Shown: one piece after another, positions 1 through 7,985 of the stretch
How the letters are laid out: every line of letters starts with the position of its first letter
Position numbering within the stretch: position 1 is the stretch's first letter
NCBI RefSeq assembly: GCF_000745015.1
Contig: NZ_JQNA01000001.1
Coordinates: 1,364,001 to 1,428,000 of the forward strand
Length of the DNA stretch: 64,000 nt
Source of the DNA: Burkholderia sp. 9120
Lineage (GTDB): Bacteria; Pseudomonadota; Gammaproteobacteria; Burkholderiales; Burkholderiaceae
Reading direction: 5' to 3'
Notes under the pieces: model-generated
The model's input: the letters and a program-made list of their open reading frames with translations, nothing else
Told to the model about the DNA's origin: nothing
Database searches by the model: none
Translations under genes and position numbers: made by a program

Positions 1-2
1 CA

Positions 3-374
3 ACCCAAAGCTATCGAGCGGCGATCTACTACGTGGACCTCGGCGTACGAGGCGGCGGCCCGCTCGAAGAAGCCATCGTACAGGCGCGCGAACTGGATGC
101 GCGTCGAAAGGCGGCGGGCTTTGACCAGGCGGCGCTGGATGCCGCTGCACGGATCGGCTTCAGTAACGGTGCGTTCGAAGACAGTATCGAGGACGGGTCT
201 GCTGTCGTCGAGGAGTTCTATCCTGCTCCCGAGCGTCTGGATGAAGGCGACGGCGGCAATGGTGACGCGGACCAAACAACCGGCACATCAAACGGAACAG
301 CCTCGGCCAGCCGTTCGACGCTACGTGACAAGCTTGAGCGCAAGGCGGTGCTGCTCGGCGGGGCGGCGGCATGA
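3..374 (+). CDS. C-terminal part of an unknown protein (5' end outside window)
   Basis: The frame is open from the first bases of the window, so only the C-terminal 123 residues are visible; a GTG at 33 is unlikely to be the true start. The visible part is an alpha-helical, charged stretch (LEEAIVQARELDARRKAAG), then an acidic, low-complexity Asp/Gly/Thr/Ser linker and a basic tail. I do not recognise the family. The stop overlaps the ATG of the next gene (ATGA), so the two are translationally coupled and the protein belongs to the same operon as the membrane protein and peptidase-like gene downstream. A plasmid or conjugative-element role is only a guess from that context. Confidence 0.7.
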   Translation, partial: TQSYRAAIYYVDLGVRGGGPLEEAIVQARELDARRKAAGFDQAALDAAARIGFSNGAFEDSIEDGSAVVEEFYPAPERLDEGDGGNGDADQTTGTSNGTASASRSTLRDKLERKAVLLGGAAA

Positions 375-1402
375 CGGTGCCAGCCCGCCTGGCGTTCATG
401 CTGGCGGTCGGCGCAACGGCCACCGCGCTCAGCCTGTCGGTTCTGGCAGGCTGGCAGCGCGGCGGCTCACTGCCCGAACGGGTCGTGTGGGTCGCGGTCG
501 GCGTCGTGCTGGTCATCAGCGCGCATCTGCTGCCCGCGCTCATCCGGGACGTGGAATTACCCGTGCGCGCAACAGGTAGCCTGCTGTGGGTCGCGTGTCT
601 GGCGACCGCCTGTTACGGGCATGGGCAGTTCTTCCTGCTCGCCCAGCAGCATGCAGGAGACCGGCGGGCGGCGACCGTTACGGCAGTCGGCATCGCAGAG
701 CCCGGTCGCAGTCTGACCATCGTGATGGCGGAACGTGCAACGGTAGTCGCTCAACTCGCGACTGCGCGTGCCCGTTACTGCGTCGGCAACTGCCCGACGC
801 TGGAAGCTCGTCGCGTGACGCTTGCCGCGAAACTCGACGCGTTGAACGCCGAAGCGGACGATGTACGACGCATCGAAGCCGGGCGCGACCGGGGCACGGC
901 ACGACGCGACGCGTTACTCGCCGATCCAGTCACGTCGCGACTCGCGGCGTTACTCGGCACGACTACCGCACGCGTCGATCTGCTGTCGGGGCTCGCGTTC
1001 GCAGCCGTCCTGGAAGGCGTCGCCTGCCTGCTGTGGACGCTCGCACTGCGGTCATCACCCCTGCCCGCTCCAGTCGCCGCGACTCCGCCAGTCGTCGCAC
1101 CGCTGCCCGGACCAGTCGTGGATGTGACCCGCGTGACCCAGCCCGCAGTAACGGCAGTCGCACCGGTTGACGCATTGCCAACCGTTAGTTGCGAAGGGAA
1201 GACCGCTAGTCACGAGGTACCGGGCAATCCCGTCTCACCGTTACCGGTTGCCGGACCGACCGACGACGACGTGACGCAGCTCGCCCGTGACGTCGCGGCC
1301 GGTCGCGTGCGCGCAACCGTCGCGGGTATTCGCGGCCACCTCGGCTGCTCTCAGGCCAGGGCCGTTGCACTGCGCCGCCAGCTCGCCGACCTCACGGCAT
1401 AA
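371..1402 (+). CDS. Multi-pass membrane protein with a possible C-terminal DNA-binding-like segment
   Basis: 343 residues. The N-terminal 120 residues hold three to four hydrophobic segments (about 6-26, 38-57, 72-95), followed by a helical soluble stretch with a Cys pair (CVGNC, about residues 137-141), another hydrophobic segment near 205-225, a Pro/Val-rich linker and a C-terminal basic helical region (about 300-343) that resembles a helix-turn-helix (IRGHLGCSQARAVALRRQLA). It starts inside the stop of the previous gene (ATGA). The architecture, membrane anchor plus a short helical domain at the end of a flexible linker, resembles proteins carried on integrative elements and plasmids, but I cannot name a family. 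Confidence 0.75.
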   Translation: MTVPARLAFMLAVGATATALSLSVLAGWQRGGSLPERVVWVAVGVVLVISAHLLPALIRDVELPVRATGSLLWVACLATACYGHGQFFLLAQQHAGDRRAATVTAVGIAEPGRSLTIVMAERATVVAQLATARARYCVGNCPTLEARRVTLAAKLDALNAEADDVRRIEAGRDRGTARRDALLADPVTSRLAALLGTTTARVDLLSGLAFAAVLEGVACLLWTLALRSSPLPAPVAATPPVVAPLPGPVVDVTRVTQPAVTAVAPVDALPTVSCEGKTASHEVPGNPVSPLPVAGPTDDDVTQLARDVAAGRVRATVAGIRGHLGCSQARAVALRRQLADLTA

Positions 1403-1501
1403 GCCGGGCGCGTCCTGCGCCCGATCTCTTTTCCACCACGACACGATCACGTTATCCGGTTCATCCGGAGGCCCGTGCTCGCCCTTTATCTGGAGTAATC
1501 C

Positions 1502-1762
1502 ATGCACGAAACGACATTCGTTCACCTGCCGCCTCGCCTCTGTCCCGTGACAAAGGGGCTCGGCGTCGTGGCCGGTATCACGGCCATTAGCTTCGCCGCA
1601 GCCTGGGCTTTCGAGCTGCATCGCCAGCGCGAGCTGGTCCGCATCCTCGCCTCGATGCCCCGTGTCGCCAGCATCTTCCCGGCGCTCCGCGCGCATCTGG
1701 AGATAGTGCCCAGGCAGTTCGGTACAGGCGTTCCGCTGAAGCCGAACAACCGTAGGCCGTAA
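1502..1762 (+). CDS. Small single-pass membrane protein
   Basis: 86 residues with one clear transmembrane segment (about 18-36, LGVVAGITAISFAAAWAF) followed by a basic amphipathic tail. It follows the larger membrane protein by 99 bases in the same direction and precedes the tandem small soluble genes, so it probably belongs to the same transcription unit. No family recognised. The region 1403-1501 has no gene. Confidence 0.55.
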   Translation: MHETTFVHLPPRLCPVTKGLGVVAGITAISFAAAWAFELHRQRELVRILASMPRVASIFPALRAHLEIVPRQFGTGVPLKPNNRRP

Positions 1763-1868
1763 CTCCCAGACCTGTTCGAGCCGGCGCATGCCGCCGGGCT
1801 TCCCTTCATTTCCCGCATGCATCCGGCTCGACCGGAGGGGCGTGCCCGTCCATTTTCAGGAGAAGTCG

Positions 1869-2252
1869 ATGTTCCAACCTACCCGCCTCAAACCGCTATT
1901 TCATCCGGGCAAGCTGCTCATCACGCCCGCTGCGTTTGCCGCATTGCGTACGAACGGCGTTCCCGTCATCAGCGTCATGCTGCGTCACCTTGCTGGCGAC
2001 TGGGGCAGTGTTTCTGATAACGATAAAGAACAGAACGACCTGTCGATCGCCACTGGCCTGCGCCTGCTGTCGATATATCGCCTGCCTGATGGCAACCGGA
2101 TCATCGTAACCACGGAATGGGACCGCTCAAGCACCACCGTCGAGCGGTTCGACGAAGTTGTGACCGGTCAGAAAGCGCGATCGACGTCGACAACCCGACG
2201 CAGCTATCCAGCGTGGCCAATCTCGCAATACGTCCAGGAGGCCCATTCATGA
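1869..2252 (+). CDS. Small plasmid/island protein, first of a tandem paralog pair
   Basis: 127 residues from the ATG at 1869, chosen because AGGAG lies just upstream (about 1858-1862); an earlier in-frame ATG at 1788 lacks this. It shares the layout of the next gene: a GKxxITPAA start, a central RHLAGDWG motif, a T-G-xRLLS motif and a WDRSSTT motif. Here the protein runs on past the last motif with about 35 extra residues rich in Ser/Thr/Arg, whereas the paralog ends there with TTILLPGDY, so this copy may carry a frameshifted 3' end. Its stop overlaps the next start (ATGA). Proteins of this shape are sometimes labelled type I restriction subunit M in databases; nothing here supports a methylase. 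Confidence 0.75.
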   Translation: MFQPTRLKPLFHPGKLLITPAAFAALRTNGVPVISVMLRHLAGDWGSVSDNDKEQNDLSIATGLRLLSIYRLPDGNRIIVTTEWDRSSTTVERFDEVVTGQKARSTSTTRRSYPAWPISQYVQEAHS

Positions 2253-2542
2253 GCCTCGATACGAAGAGCGGTCCACGCTTTCCGATGGGCAAACCGGTTA
2301 TCACACCAGCCGCGCAGGATGTACTCGATGCAGCGGGAATCTCGGGAGTTTTACTGCTCGCGCGCCACATTCGTGGCGACTGGGGCGATCTTTCCGTGGA
2401 AGACCTCGCCTCGAACGAACTGGCCTTGCTGACCGGTAAGCGTCTGCTGTCGAACTATGCGCTACCGGGTGGCGGGAAGGTGTGGATGATCACCGAAGCG
2501 GATCGCTCGATCACGACGATCCTGTTACCCGGCGACTACTGA
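2249..2542 (+). CDS. Small plasmid/island protein, second of a tandem paralog pair
   Basis: 97 residues. Matches the previous gene over its whole length (GKPVITPAAQDVL, RHIRGDWGDL, TGKRLLSNYALP, ITEADRSITT). It starts inside the stop of its paralog and ends one base before the next start, so the three genes are tightly coupled. The conserved HxxGDWG and the ITEADRS-TT ending mark a compact family I know only as small accessory-element proteins without an established function. A tandem duplication is the simplest origin. Confidence 0.8.
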   Translation: MSLDTKSGPRFPMGKPVITPAAQDVLDAAGISGVLLLARHIRGDWGDLSVEDLASNELALLTGKRLLSNYALPGGGKVWMITEADRSITTILLPGDY

Positions 2543-2543
2543 G

Positions 2544-3230
2544 ATGCTGATCCAGAAATTTCATCCAGACATCCGCCTCGGCCAGCAGCCCGCACTCACT
2601 GATTCAGGCAACCCGCTCTTCAGCCGGCAGGGACATTGGGACGGCGGCAGCACCCTGCATTGCGTCGCAATGGCGCTCGCGATACTCGGCAAGCTGTCCG
2701 ATCCGGTTCATCTGCCGTATCACACGAGCGGCAATGAGGCCGTTGTGTGGGATCACGCCTGGCAGCATTACCCACACGGACTGACGCTATCGGAACTGGC
2801 GAGTTTTGTCGCGGAGCTGAATCTCGGCATCCGCACCACAACGTACATAGCCAGGGGAACGGAACTGATGCGCTTTGCCGGACGCGAACTCGGCGCAGGC
2901 CGGCCCGTCGTCGTCGGCTGGGGCCAGCGGCATCCGGTGAAGTGGCATGCCGCGCTCGTGACCGGTATCGAAGGAACCCGGGAACAGCGCGCCTTCACGC
3001 CCCACGCGCTGTTGCTGCTCGACCCGGCGGGCAATGCCCCGGTACTGGCGGGATACAACGCCCGTATCGACGTGCGCGGGCGTGGCCGGCCGCGCTATCT
3101 GTCGCCGGACGCTACGCGCAACATCACGTTCGCAGGCGCGCTGTCGGTCCGCAACGTCACCGCGCCTCCGTCGTCAGCGCAGGCGGCTGCGTTTGATCTC
3201 GGGCGGCGTCGCCGCGTTGGCCCGGCGTGA
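2544..3230 (+). CDS. Putative C39-like (papain-fold) cysteine peptidase
   Basis: 228 residues. The N-terminal part has HWDGGSTLHCVAMALAILG, in which Cys40 sits at the start of a helix as in C39/papain-fold enzymes; His135 lies in VKWHAALVTG and Asp160 in LLLLDPAGNAP, giving a Cys-His-Asp order and spacing that fit the fold. No signal peptide or membrane segment, and no ABC transporter nearby, so this is not a typical bacteriocin exporter. The start is one base after the stop of the small paralog, implying co-expression and possible processing of or by these small proteins. The last 57 bases overlap the convergent Xre gene. The peptidase call is inference from motifs; a peptidase-like transglutaminase or inactive relative is possible. 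Confidence 0.55.
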   Translation: MLIQKFHPDIRLGQQPALTDSGNPLFSRQGHWDGGSTLHCVAMALAILGKLSDPVHLPYHTSGNEAVVWDHAWQHYPHGLTLSELASFVAELNLGIRTTTYIARGTELMRFAGRELGAGRPVVVGWGQRHPVKWHAALVTGIEGTREQRAFTPHALLLLDPAGNAPVLAGYNARIDVRGRGRPRYLSPDATRNITFAGALSVRNVTAPPSSAQAAAFDLGRRRRVGPA

Positions 3231-3503
3231 ACCTGTCGGCGCAAGCGACACACCCTCCAGCGGCTCAAACAGCCCCGCCAGCGTGATGCCCAGCGCATGG
3301 CAGATGTTCGCCAGCGTCTCGACGGACGGATTCGCAATGCCGCGTTCGATCGCTGAGATGTAGGTGCGATCAACGTGCGCCTCGAAGGCGAGCGTTTCCT
3401 GCGATTTGTCGGCTTCGTGCCGGCACTCCTTGATCCGCTTGCCGAGAGCAATCGAGATCGGGGCCGGACGGGCGGCGGGAGGTGCTGAGCGCTTGACGGT
3501 CAT
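3174..3503 (-). CDS. Xre-family transcriptional regulator
   Basis: 109 residues from the ATG at 3503; a GTG at 3551 would add 16 residues. The central 60 residues are a standard Cro/C1-type helix-turn-helix (ALGKRIKECRHEADKSQE then LAFEAHVDRTYISAIERG and NPSVETLANICHALGI), followed by a short basic tail. The gene faces the upstream operon and overlaps the 3' end of the peptidase-like gene by 57 bases. Its promoter region is shared with the divergent GntR gene, and a repeated AGTAAA-CTACAA motif there may be its operator. Confidence 0.85.
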   Translation of the reverse strand: MTVKRSAPPAARPAPISIALGKRIKECRHEADKSQETLAFEAHVDRTYISAIERGIANPSVETLANICHALGITLAGLFEPLEGVSLAPTGSRRANAATPPEIKRSRLR

Positions 3504-3549
3504 GGCGTGCAGGATGCCCACCTGTCGACTGATTATCGACGCAATAAAC

Positions 3550-3677
3550 ACTTCATTTGTTGTAGCATTTACTCTTCAGTAATACGATTCTGGGCCGATA
3601 TACAGCCGATTGGACATCTGCGGCGGCACCTGCCCGTGCGCCCGACATTGTCGAGTAAACACTACAAAACAATGATG
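3550..3677. promoter_or_regulatory. Inverted pair of AGTAAANNCTACAA motifs between xre and gntR
   Basis: Minus-strand positions 3573-3550 read AGTAAATGCTACAA..., plus-strand positions 3654-3677 read AGTAAACACTACAA.... The two copies face outward towards the divergent xre (-) and gntR (+) genes. TACAAC/TACAAA could also be -10 elements. A shared operator or paired promoters are both possible; seen directly, function inferred. Confidence 0.35.
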
Positions 3678-3770
3678 GCCCCGGGCGTCGCAGGGCGTGA
3701 CTGGACGCTTTAGTCCTGTCGCTCATCGCGAATGGCGCACCCGGGCTTCTCATCCAGAGGAAAACAATCC

Positions 3771-4028
3771 ATGCATTCATTGCGTTACCTGAACTTAACC
3801 CCGCAACGCGGTTGGACCTGCACAGCCATTGTCGCCGCGCTGGAAACGGCGATCCCTTCCGGCCATATCCGGGCAGCCGATGTAATGCCCTCCCAGCGGC
3901 TGATGGCCGACTTCATGGGTGTCCCTAGCAACACTGTCAATCGCGCCATGCGGGAAGCGGCACGACGTGGCCTCGTCAGTGCACACACCCGCCCCGGTAC
4001 GACGGTTATTGCCCGGCCAAAGACGTAA
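3771..4028 (+). CDS. Minimal GntR-type winged-helix protein, no effector domain
   Basis: 85 residues from the ATG at 3771, preceded by AGAGG at 3756-3760. It is almost only a GntR winged helix: IVAALETAIPSGHIRAADVMPSQRLMADFMGVPSNTVNRAMREAARRGLV, with the usual proline-serine-xRxLA turn and the wing HTRPGTTV. The C-terminal ligand-binding or aminotransferase domain found in normal GntR proteins is missing, so it may act as a constitutive or antagonist DNA-binding protein. It is divergent from xre and upstream of the lipoprotein gene. Confidence 0.7.
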   Translation: MHSLRYLNLTPQRGWTCTAIVAALETAIPSGHIRAADVMPSQRLMADFMGVPSNTVNRAMREAARRGLVSAHTRPGTTVIARPKT

Positions 4029-4090
4029 TCCCAGCGGCACCCGCCGCTTCATCGCCGTAGTACATACCAACCATCAAGGACGAAAGAAGA

Positions 4091-6076
4091 ATGAAAATCC
4101 GATCCAATACGGGGATCGCACGGCTCGCGCTGTGCGCATCCATGAGTGCCATTCTCGCCGCGTGCGGCGGCGGTGGCAGCAGCGCGTCATCGCCGTCTGG
4201 GACCAGCAGCCAGCCGACGACCGCCGCGGCAACAGCCATGACAGGAACGGTCGCGATCGGCACGGCCATGATCGGGGCGACCGTCACGGTCACAGATGCG
4301 CTCGGCAAGACCGCAACCGCTACTTCCGGAACGAACGGCACGTACAACGTCTCGCTGTCCGGACTGACTGTGCCGTTCCTGATTACCGCGACCGAGCCAT
4401 CCGGTGTGTCGGGTACGCTGTATTCGGTGGTCGCCAGCACCGGTACGGCCAGCGGCGCGCCGGTGACGGCGAACGTGACGCCACTGACGACGGCTGTCGC
4501 CGCCCTCATGACCCAGTCGGGTAATCCGGCCGCGCTCGCCGGTAACGCATCGGCCATCAAGTCGTCCGCCATTACTACGGCGGAAGCTACCCTCGACGCC
4601 GCGATCGCCCCGATCCTCTCGGCCAACAGCGTGGCGGCCAGCTTCGATCCCATCGGCACGACGTTTAGCCCCAACCAGACTGGCGCAGATGCCGTGATCG
4701 ATTCCGTCGCAGTCACGCCTTCGGCATCGGGTGCGGGTCTCCAGATCACGAGTCTTGCGAACCCCGATACGGCGATCCAGCTCAGCTCCAGCACGACCGT
4801 ATCCACGGCACTCGCAGCGCCCACCACACCAGCAAACTATCTGGCGAGCCTGCAAACTGCACTGGCAGCCTGTGCGTCGGAAGTCCAGGGCGGTGCCACT
4901 GACACATCGGACAGCAACTGCACGTCTGCAATCGATGCGAGCTACCTGAACAACGGCATCGGCACGGGCGTCGCCGGCTTCGAGAAGCGTCATACGCTCT
5001 TCGTCAAGGGCACGATGCTGACCGGCATCAAGACGGTAGCTTTCCTGCCCGCCGGTACGCTCGCCAGCATCAGCAATCCAGCTGCGCTGGTCTATCTGCT
5101 GATGACCGATCCGGACGGCACGCCCGACTTCGGCATGGATTACGTGCAGCAGTTGCCCAACGGCCAATGGGACATCATCGGCAACCAGCTGCAGGACAGC
5201 ACCTACATCGCGTCGTTCCTCGGCCGTGTCCAGTACACGGATTCAGCGGATGCGTCCAATGCGCACTACGAGTCGGGTCTCGACATTCAGATTCCGTCTT
5301 CGGTGACGGTCAGCAGTACGACCACGGGCGTTGGTTCTGCCGTGGTGACGGGACCAGGCCTGCCCGCCAGCGGGTTGTGGTTCCAGACCGCAGGAAACGG
5401 CACGGGAGCGGGCTATCTGGAAATTCCGACAGGTATGCTTGCCGCACCGCTCACGAGCACCGGCAATCGAGTGAATGGCGGCATGTCCACGACCTACAAG
5501 TGGGCATGGGCACCGATCTCGGGCAGCACGACTTCGTTCTCGCCCAACGGTCTGCCGGAATATGCATCATCTTCTCAGGACGTCTCGACGATCACGAATT
5601 TCGGCGTTTACACAGTCACGCTGTACGACACGACCGGCACCGAGATCCGTTCGGAACAGATCCAGAACATCGCCCGCAACTATGCGGCAGCGGCAGGCAG
5701 CACGGTGGCGTGGCAGACGCTTGGCAGCGACGTGATTGCGAACTACCTGACGCCGGGTGGTTCCGGTACGCAAAGTGCACCCGGCACATCAGCCTCGCTC
5801 GACTGGACGACGCCGGCCAGCTCGTTCTATCCGAACTATTGGGCATCGATCAATTCACTCGGCGCCGCCCAGACCAGCATACCCGCCACCACGTACGACG
5901 CGACTGTGTGGGGATCGGGCAGCGGCAATACACCGTCGCCGTTTACGTTCAATACGTCGTTCACCGACGTGCTGACCTCAACCGCAACCGCGACGGCGGA
6001 GCAGGCTGTGCAGGTTCAGCTCGGCTGGCAGGCGGATGGTGAGTACTACGTTAACTCCTGGCAGTACAGCAACTAA
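4091..6076 (+). CDS. Large secreted lipoprotein of unknown function
   Basis: 661 residues. The N-terminus is a lipoprotein signal with lipobox LAAC (Cys25), followed by a Gly/Ser linker typical of surface lipoproteins. Residues about 45-110 look like a beta-sandwich module (GTVAIGTAMIGATVTVTDALG) of the carboxypeptidase-regulatory-like kind; the rest is Thr/Ser/Ala-rich with few charged residues. Eleven bases upstream is AAGGACGAAAGAAG, an acceptable ribosome site. A strong terminator follows at 6086, so it is probably monocistronic. Long antisense frames lie inside it because of its codon bias and are not genes. Role unknown; adhesin or binding protein is a guess. Confidence 0.8.
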   Translation: MKIRSNTGIARLALCASMSAILAACGGGGSSASSPSGTSSQPTTAAATAMTGTVAIGTAMIGATVTVTDALGKTATATSGTNGTYNVSLSGLTVPFLITATEPSGVSGTLYSVVASTGTASGAPVTANVTPLTTAVAALMTQSGNPAALAGNASAIKSSAITTAEATLDAAIAPILSANSVAASFDPIGTTFSPNQTGADAVIDSVAVTPSASGAGLQITSLANPDTAIQLSSSTTVSTALAAPTTPANYLASLQTALAACASEVQGGATDTSDSNCTSAIDASYLNNGIGTGVAGFEKRHTLFVKGTMLTGIKTVAFLPAGTLASISNPAALVYLLMTDPDGTPDFGMDYVQQLPNGQWDIIGNQLQDSTYIASFLGRVQYTDSADASNAHYESGLDIQIPSSVTVSSTTTGVGSAVVTGPGLPASGLWFQTAGNGTGAGYLEIPTGMLAAPLTSTGNRVNGGMSTTYKWAWAPISGSTTSFSPNGLPEYASSSQDVSTITNFGVYTVTLYDTTGTEIRSEQIQNIARNYAAAAGSTVAWQTLGSDVIANYLTPGGSGTQSAPGTSASLDWTTPASSFYPNYWASINSLGAAQTSIPATTYDATVWGSGSGNTPSPFTFNTSFTDVLTSTATATAEQAVQVQLGWQADGEYYVNSWQYSN

Positions 6077-6085
6077 ACCATTTCA

Positions 6086-6126
6086 GGCAGGGATCGCTTC
6101 TCGCGGGTTCCCTGCCTTTCTTTTTT
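6086..6126 (+). terminator. Rho-independent terminator of the large lipoprotein gene
   Basis: Eight-base stem GGCAGGGA (6086-6093) with TCCCTGCC (6109-6116), then TTTCTTTTTT. Confidence 0.85.
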
Positions 6127-6152
6127 ACACCACCAGATCACATTCCCGAACG

Positions 6153-6758
6153 ATGAAAATTTCCTTTTGCACAAAAGGCGCGCAGGCCGTCCTGTGCACC
6201 GCCATGATCTCGATGCTGGCAGCCTGCGGCCATTCCGCTCCGAGCGAATCCGATGCGAAACAAGCCGTTCAATCAGCGCTTGGAGATTGCAAATATATCG
6301 AGATATCCGATTTCAATCGGGTCAATGGCGTCCAGGGTAGCGATGATCAGCATTACCAGGTCGAAGTGCAGTACAACCTGACACTTGAAGCTGACAGCGA
6401 CCAAAGGGACAAGCTTGAGGCGTGGGTGAAGAAGACGTCTGATCGCCAGGATTTAATCAACCAGGAAATGCAGATCCGCAAGGACGATTCGGACAACGGT
6501 AGAAGCGCAGCCGACGATCCGGCGCTGAAAGAAGACGACCAGAAACAGGCGGCGCTGTATCAGCAACTCGTGACGAGCTACGGCCCGAGAACGTTCCGCT
6601 CGGAATTCGACCAGGTCTGTCCGAACTTCCCAGGAGATGCAGCCCGTGATCTTTTCAACAAGGTCGACGGTCCTGGATTCGACGGCAAGAACACGCTTCA
6701 GTTTCACTATACGCTGGGCATGATCAAAACCGACAACGGTTGGCAGACGGATCGCTGA
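6153..6758 (+). CDS. Small lipoprotein
   Basis: 201 residues from the ATG at 6153. The signal peptide ends in lipobox LAAC with Cys25. The mature part is hydrophilic, with two Cys (DCKYIE and QVCPNF) that could form a disulfide, and a long acidic/basic helical middle (about 85-150) rich in Asp, Gln and Lys. The stretch from 27 on (SESDAKQAVQSAL) resembles small lipoproteins of the YajI/DUF-type periplasmic group but no family is certain. It lies between two terminators, so it is its own transcription unit. Confidence 0.75.
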   Translation: MKISFCTKGAQAVLCTAMISMLAACGHSAPSESDAKQAVQSALGDCKYIEISDFNRVNGVQGSDDQHYQVEVQYNLTLEADSDQRDKLEAWVKKTSDRQDLINQEMQIRKDDSDNGRSAADDPALKEDDQKQAALYQQLVTSYGPRTFRSEFDQVCPNFPGDAARDLFNKVDGPGFDGKNTLQFHYTLGMIKTDNGWQTDR

Positions 6759-6812
6759 CACAAGGAAGTTGTGAGCACGTCGCAAGAGGGCAAATTGCAC
6801 ATGGCAACCAAC

Positions 6813-6847
6813 GGGCTCCGCAGGTATCGCAGGAGCCCTCTTTTTTT
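6813..6847 (+). terminator. Rho-independent terminator of the small lipoprotein gene
   Basis: GGGCTCC (6813-6819) pairs with GGAGCCC (6832-6838), followed by TCTTTTTTT. Confidence 0.85.
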
Positions 6848-6976
6848 GCTCCCAATGGCAGGCACCGACCCAATTCGGTCTGTCAAATTTCTACAAACCG
6901 GCCATTCGTTCGTCGTGGCGTGCAATAGGCTACTGTCCCATCGCGAGAACGAACCGAAGCGACAAATGGCAAATTC

Positions 6977-7861
6977 CTACGCCAATCGCAGATCCCACAA
7001 CGCATCGAGTACATGTTGCGTGGAACGCTCGACATGCCCCGCACGATGCGCAATGCCGAGCCGACGCCACAACGCTGGACGCAGTGGACGCATGACAATG
7101 CGCCTGTCGGGTAATGGCGTAGTGGCCTCATGAGGCAACAGCGCCGCGCCATATCCTGCCGCTACCAGACTCTTGATCGCATCGTTGTAGTTGAGCTGAA
7201 TGCGCGGCGCGGGATGGTGCCCTCCGGTCGCAAACCACTCCGCAGTCAGACGCGAGAGACGCGTGGTCGCATCATTAAGAATGAGAGGTTGAGCGGCGAG
7301 CCATTCAGGCGTAATGCGAGCCGGACACCGCCAATGCGCCGGCACAAAGGCCATCACGGGGTCGCGGCGCCAAGGCCTTATCACGAGTCCAGCCGCCGGA
7401 GGCTGAGGCAGTGCGACCAGTCCAACATCCAGCGTCCCATCCGCCAATCGGGTTAGCGTTTCATGCGAGGTGAGTACCGCGATCTGAATATCGATAGCGG
7501 GATGGTGCTCACGCAGCACTTCGAGCGCTTGAGGCAACAGGTTCGCAATCGCGCCGGTCGATGCTCCGAGCCGAACGCGTCCGACAAGCCCTTGAACCTG
7601 GCGGTGAACATCGTCTAACGCCTGTTCCGCGTCGGCCAGCAGTCGACGCGCCCGCTCGACCAACAACTCGCCTGTTGCCGACGGCCGAACATGTCCACGC
7701 TTGCGCGACAGGAGCGGAGCCCCGATGCGCTCTTCCAGTTCAGCGATGTGGAGGCTGACCGTCGGTGGAGCCAGATGCAACGCACGCGCCGCGTCGGCGA
7801 ATGAGCCACGGTCGGCAATAGCGACCAGGGTGCGCAAACGGTCCAGGCTGATCTCTCGCAT
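6977..7861 (-). CDS. LysR-family transcriptional regulator
   Basis: 294 residues, the normal LysR length. The first 60 residues are the winged helix (LDRLRTLVAIADRGSFADAARAL and PTVSLHIAELEERIGAPLL), followed by the linker helix and a two-lobe substrate-binding domain (RLGASTGAIANLLPQAL, GTLDVGLVALPQPP). It is divergent from argC with 124 bases between the starts and an operator-like palindrome there, so argC is its likely target. Ligand not predictable. Confidence 0.9.
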   Translation of the reverse strand: MREISLDRLRTLVAIADRGSFADAARALHLAPPTVSLHIAELEERIGAPLLSRKRGHVRPSATGELLVERARRLLADAEQALDDVHRQVQGLVGRVRLGASTGAIANLLPQALEVLREHHPAIDIQIAVLTSHETLTRLADGTLDVGLVALPQPPAAGLVIRPWRRDPVMAFVPAHWRCPARITPEWLAAQPLILNDATTRLSRLTAEWFATGGHHPAPRIQLNYNDAIKSLVAAGYGAALLPHEATTPLPDRRIVMRPLRPALWRRLGIAHRAGHVERSTQHVLDALWDLRLA

Positions 7862-7873
7862 GTTTTCGTCCAG

Positions 7874-7890
7874 ATTCAGAAAAACTGAAT
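7874..7890. promoter_or_regulatory. Candidate LysR operator between lysR and argC
   Basis: Perfect inverted repeat ATTCAG-AAAAA-CTGAAT, containing the T-N11-A arrangement typical of LysR boxes, 13 bases upstream of the lysR start. Function inferred from position and form. Confidence 0.5.
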
Positions 7891-7985
7891 GTCCACGTCA
7901 TGAAATTCAACTTTCGCTATTCTAGCGGTGCGCGGAAGATAACAGGCTCGTTCCACTTGTTACCAGTCACCGGAGTAGTCCGCGC

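Noticed and set aside
1869-2542. Type I restriction-modification subunits
   Set aside because: Names used in databases for similar small proteins, but no methyltransferase motif (such as NPPF/Y) is present.
4006-5167. Long minus-strand frames (273 and 326 codons)
   Set aside because: Antisense to the lipoprotein gene, which has a signal peptide, lipobox and terminator.
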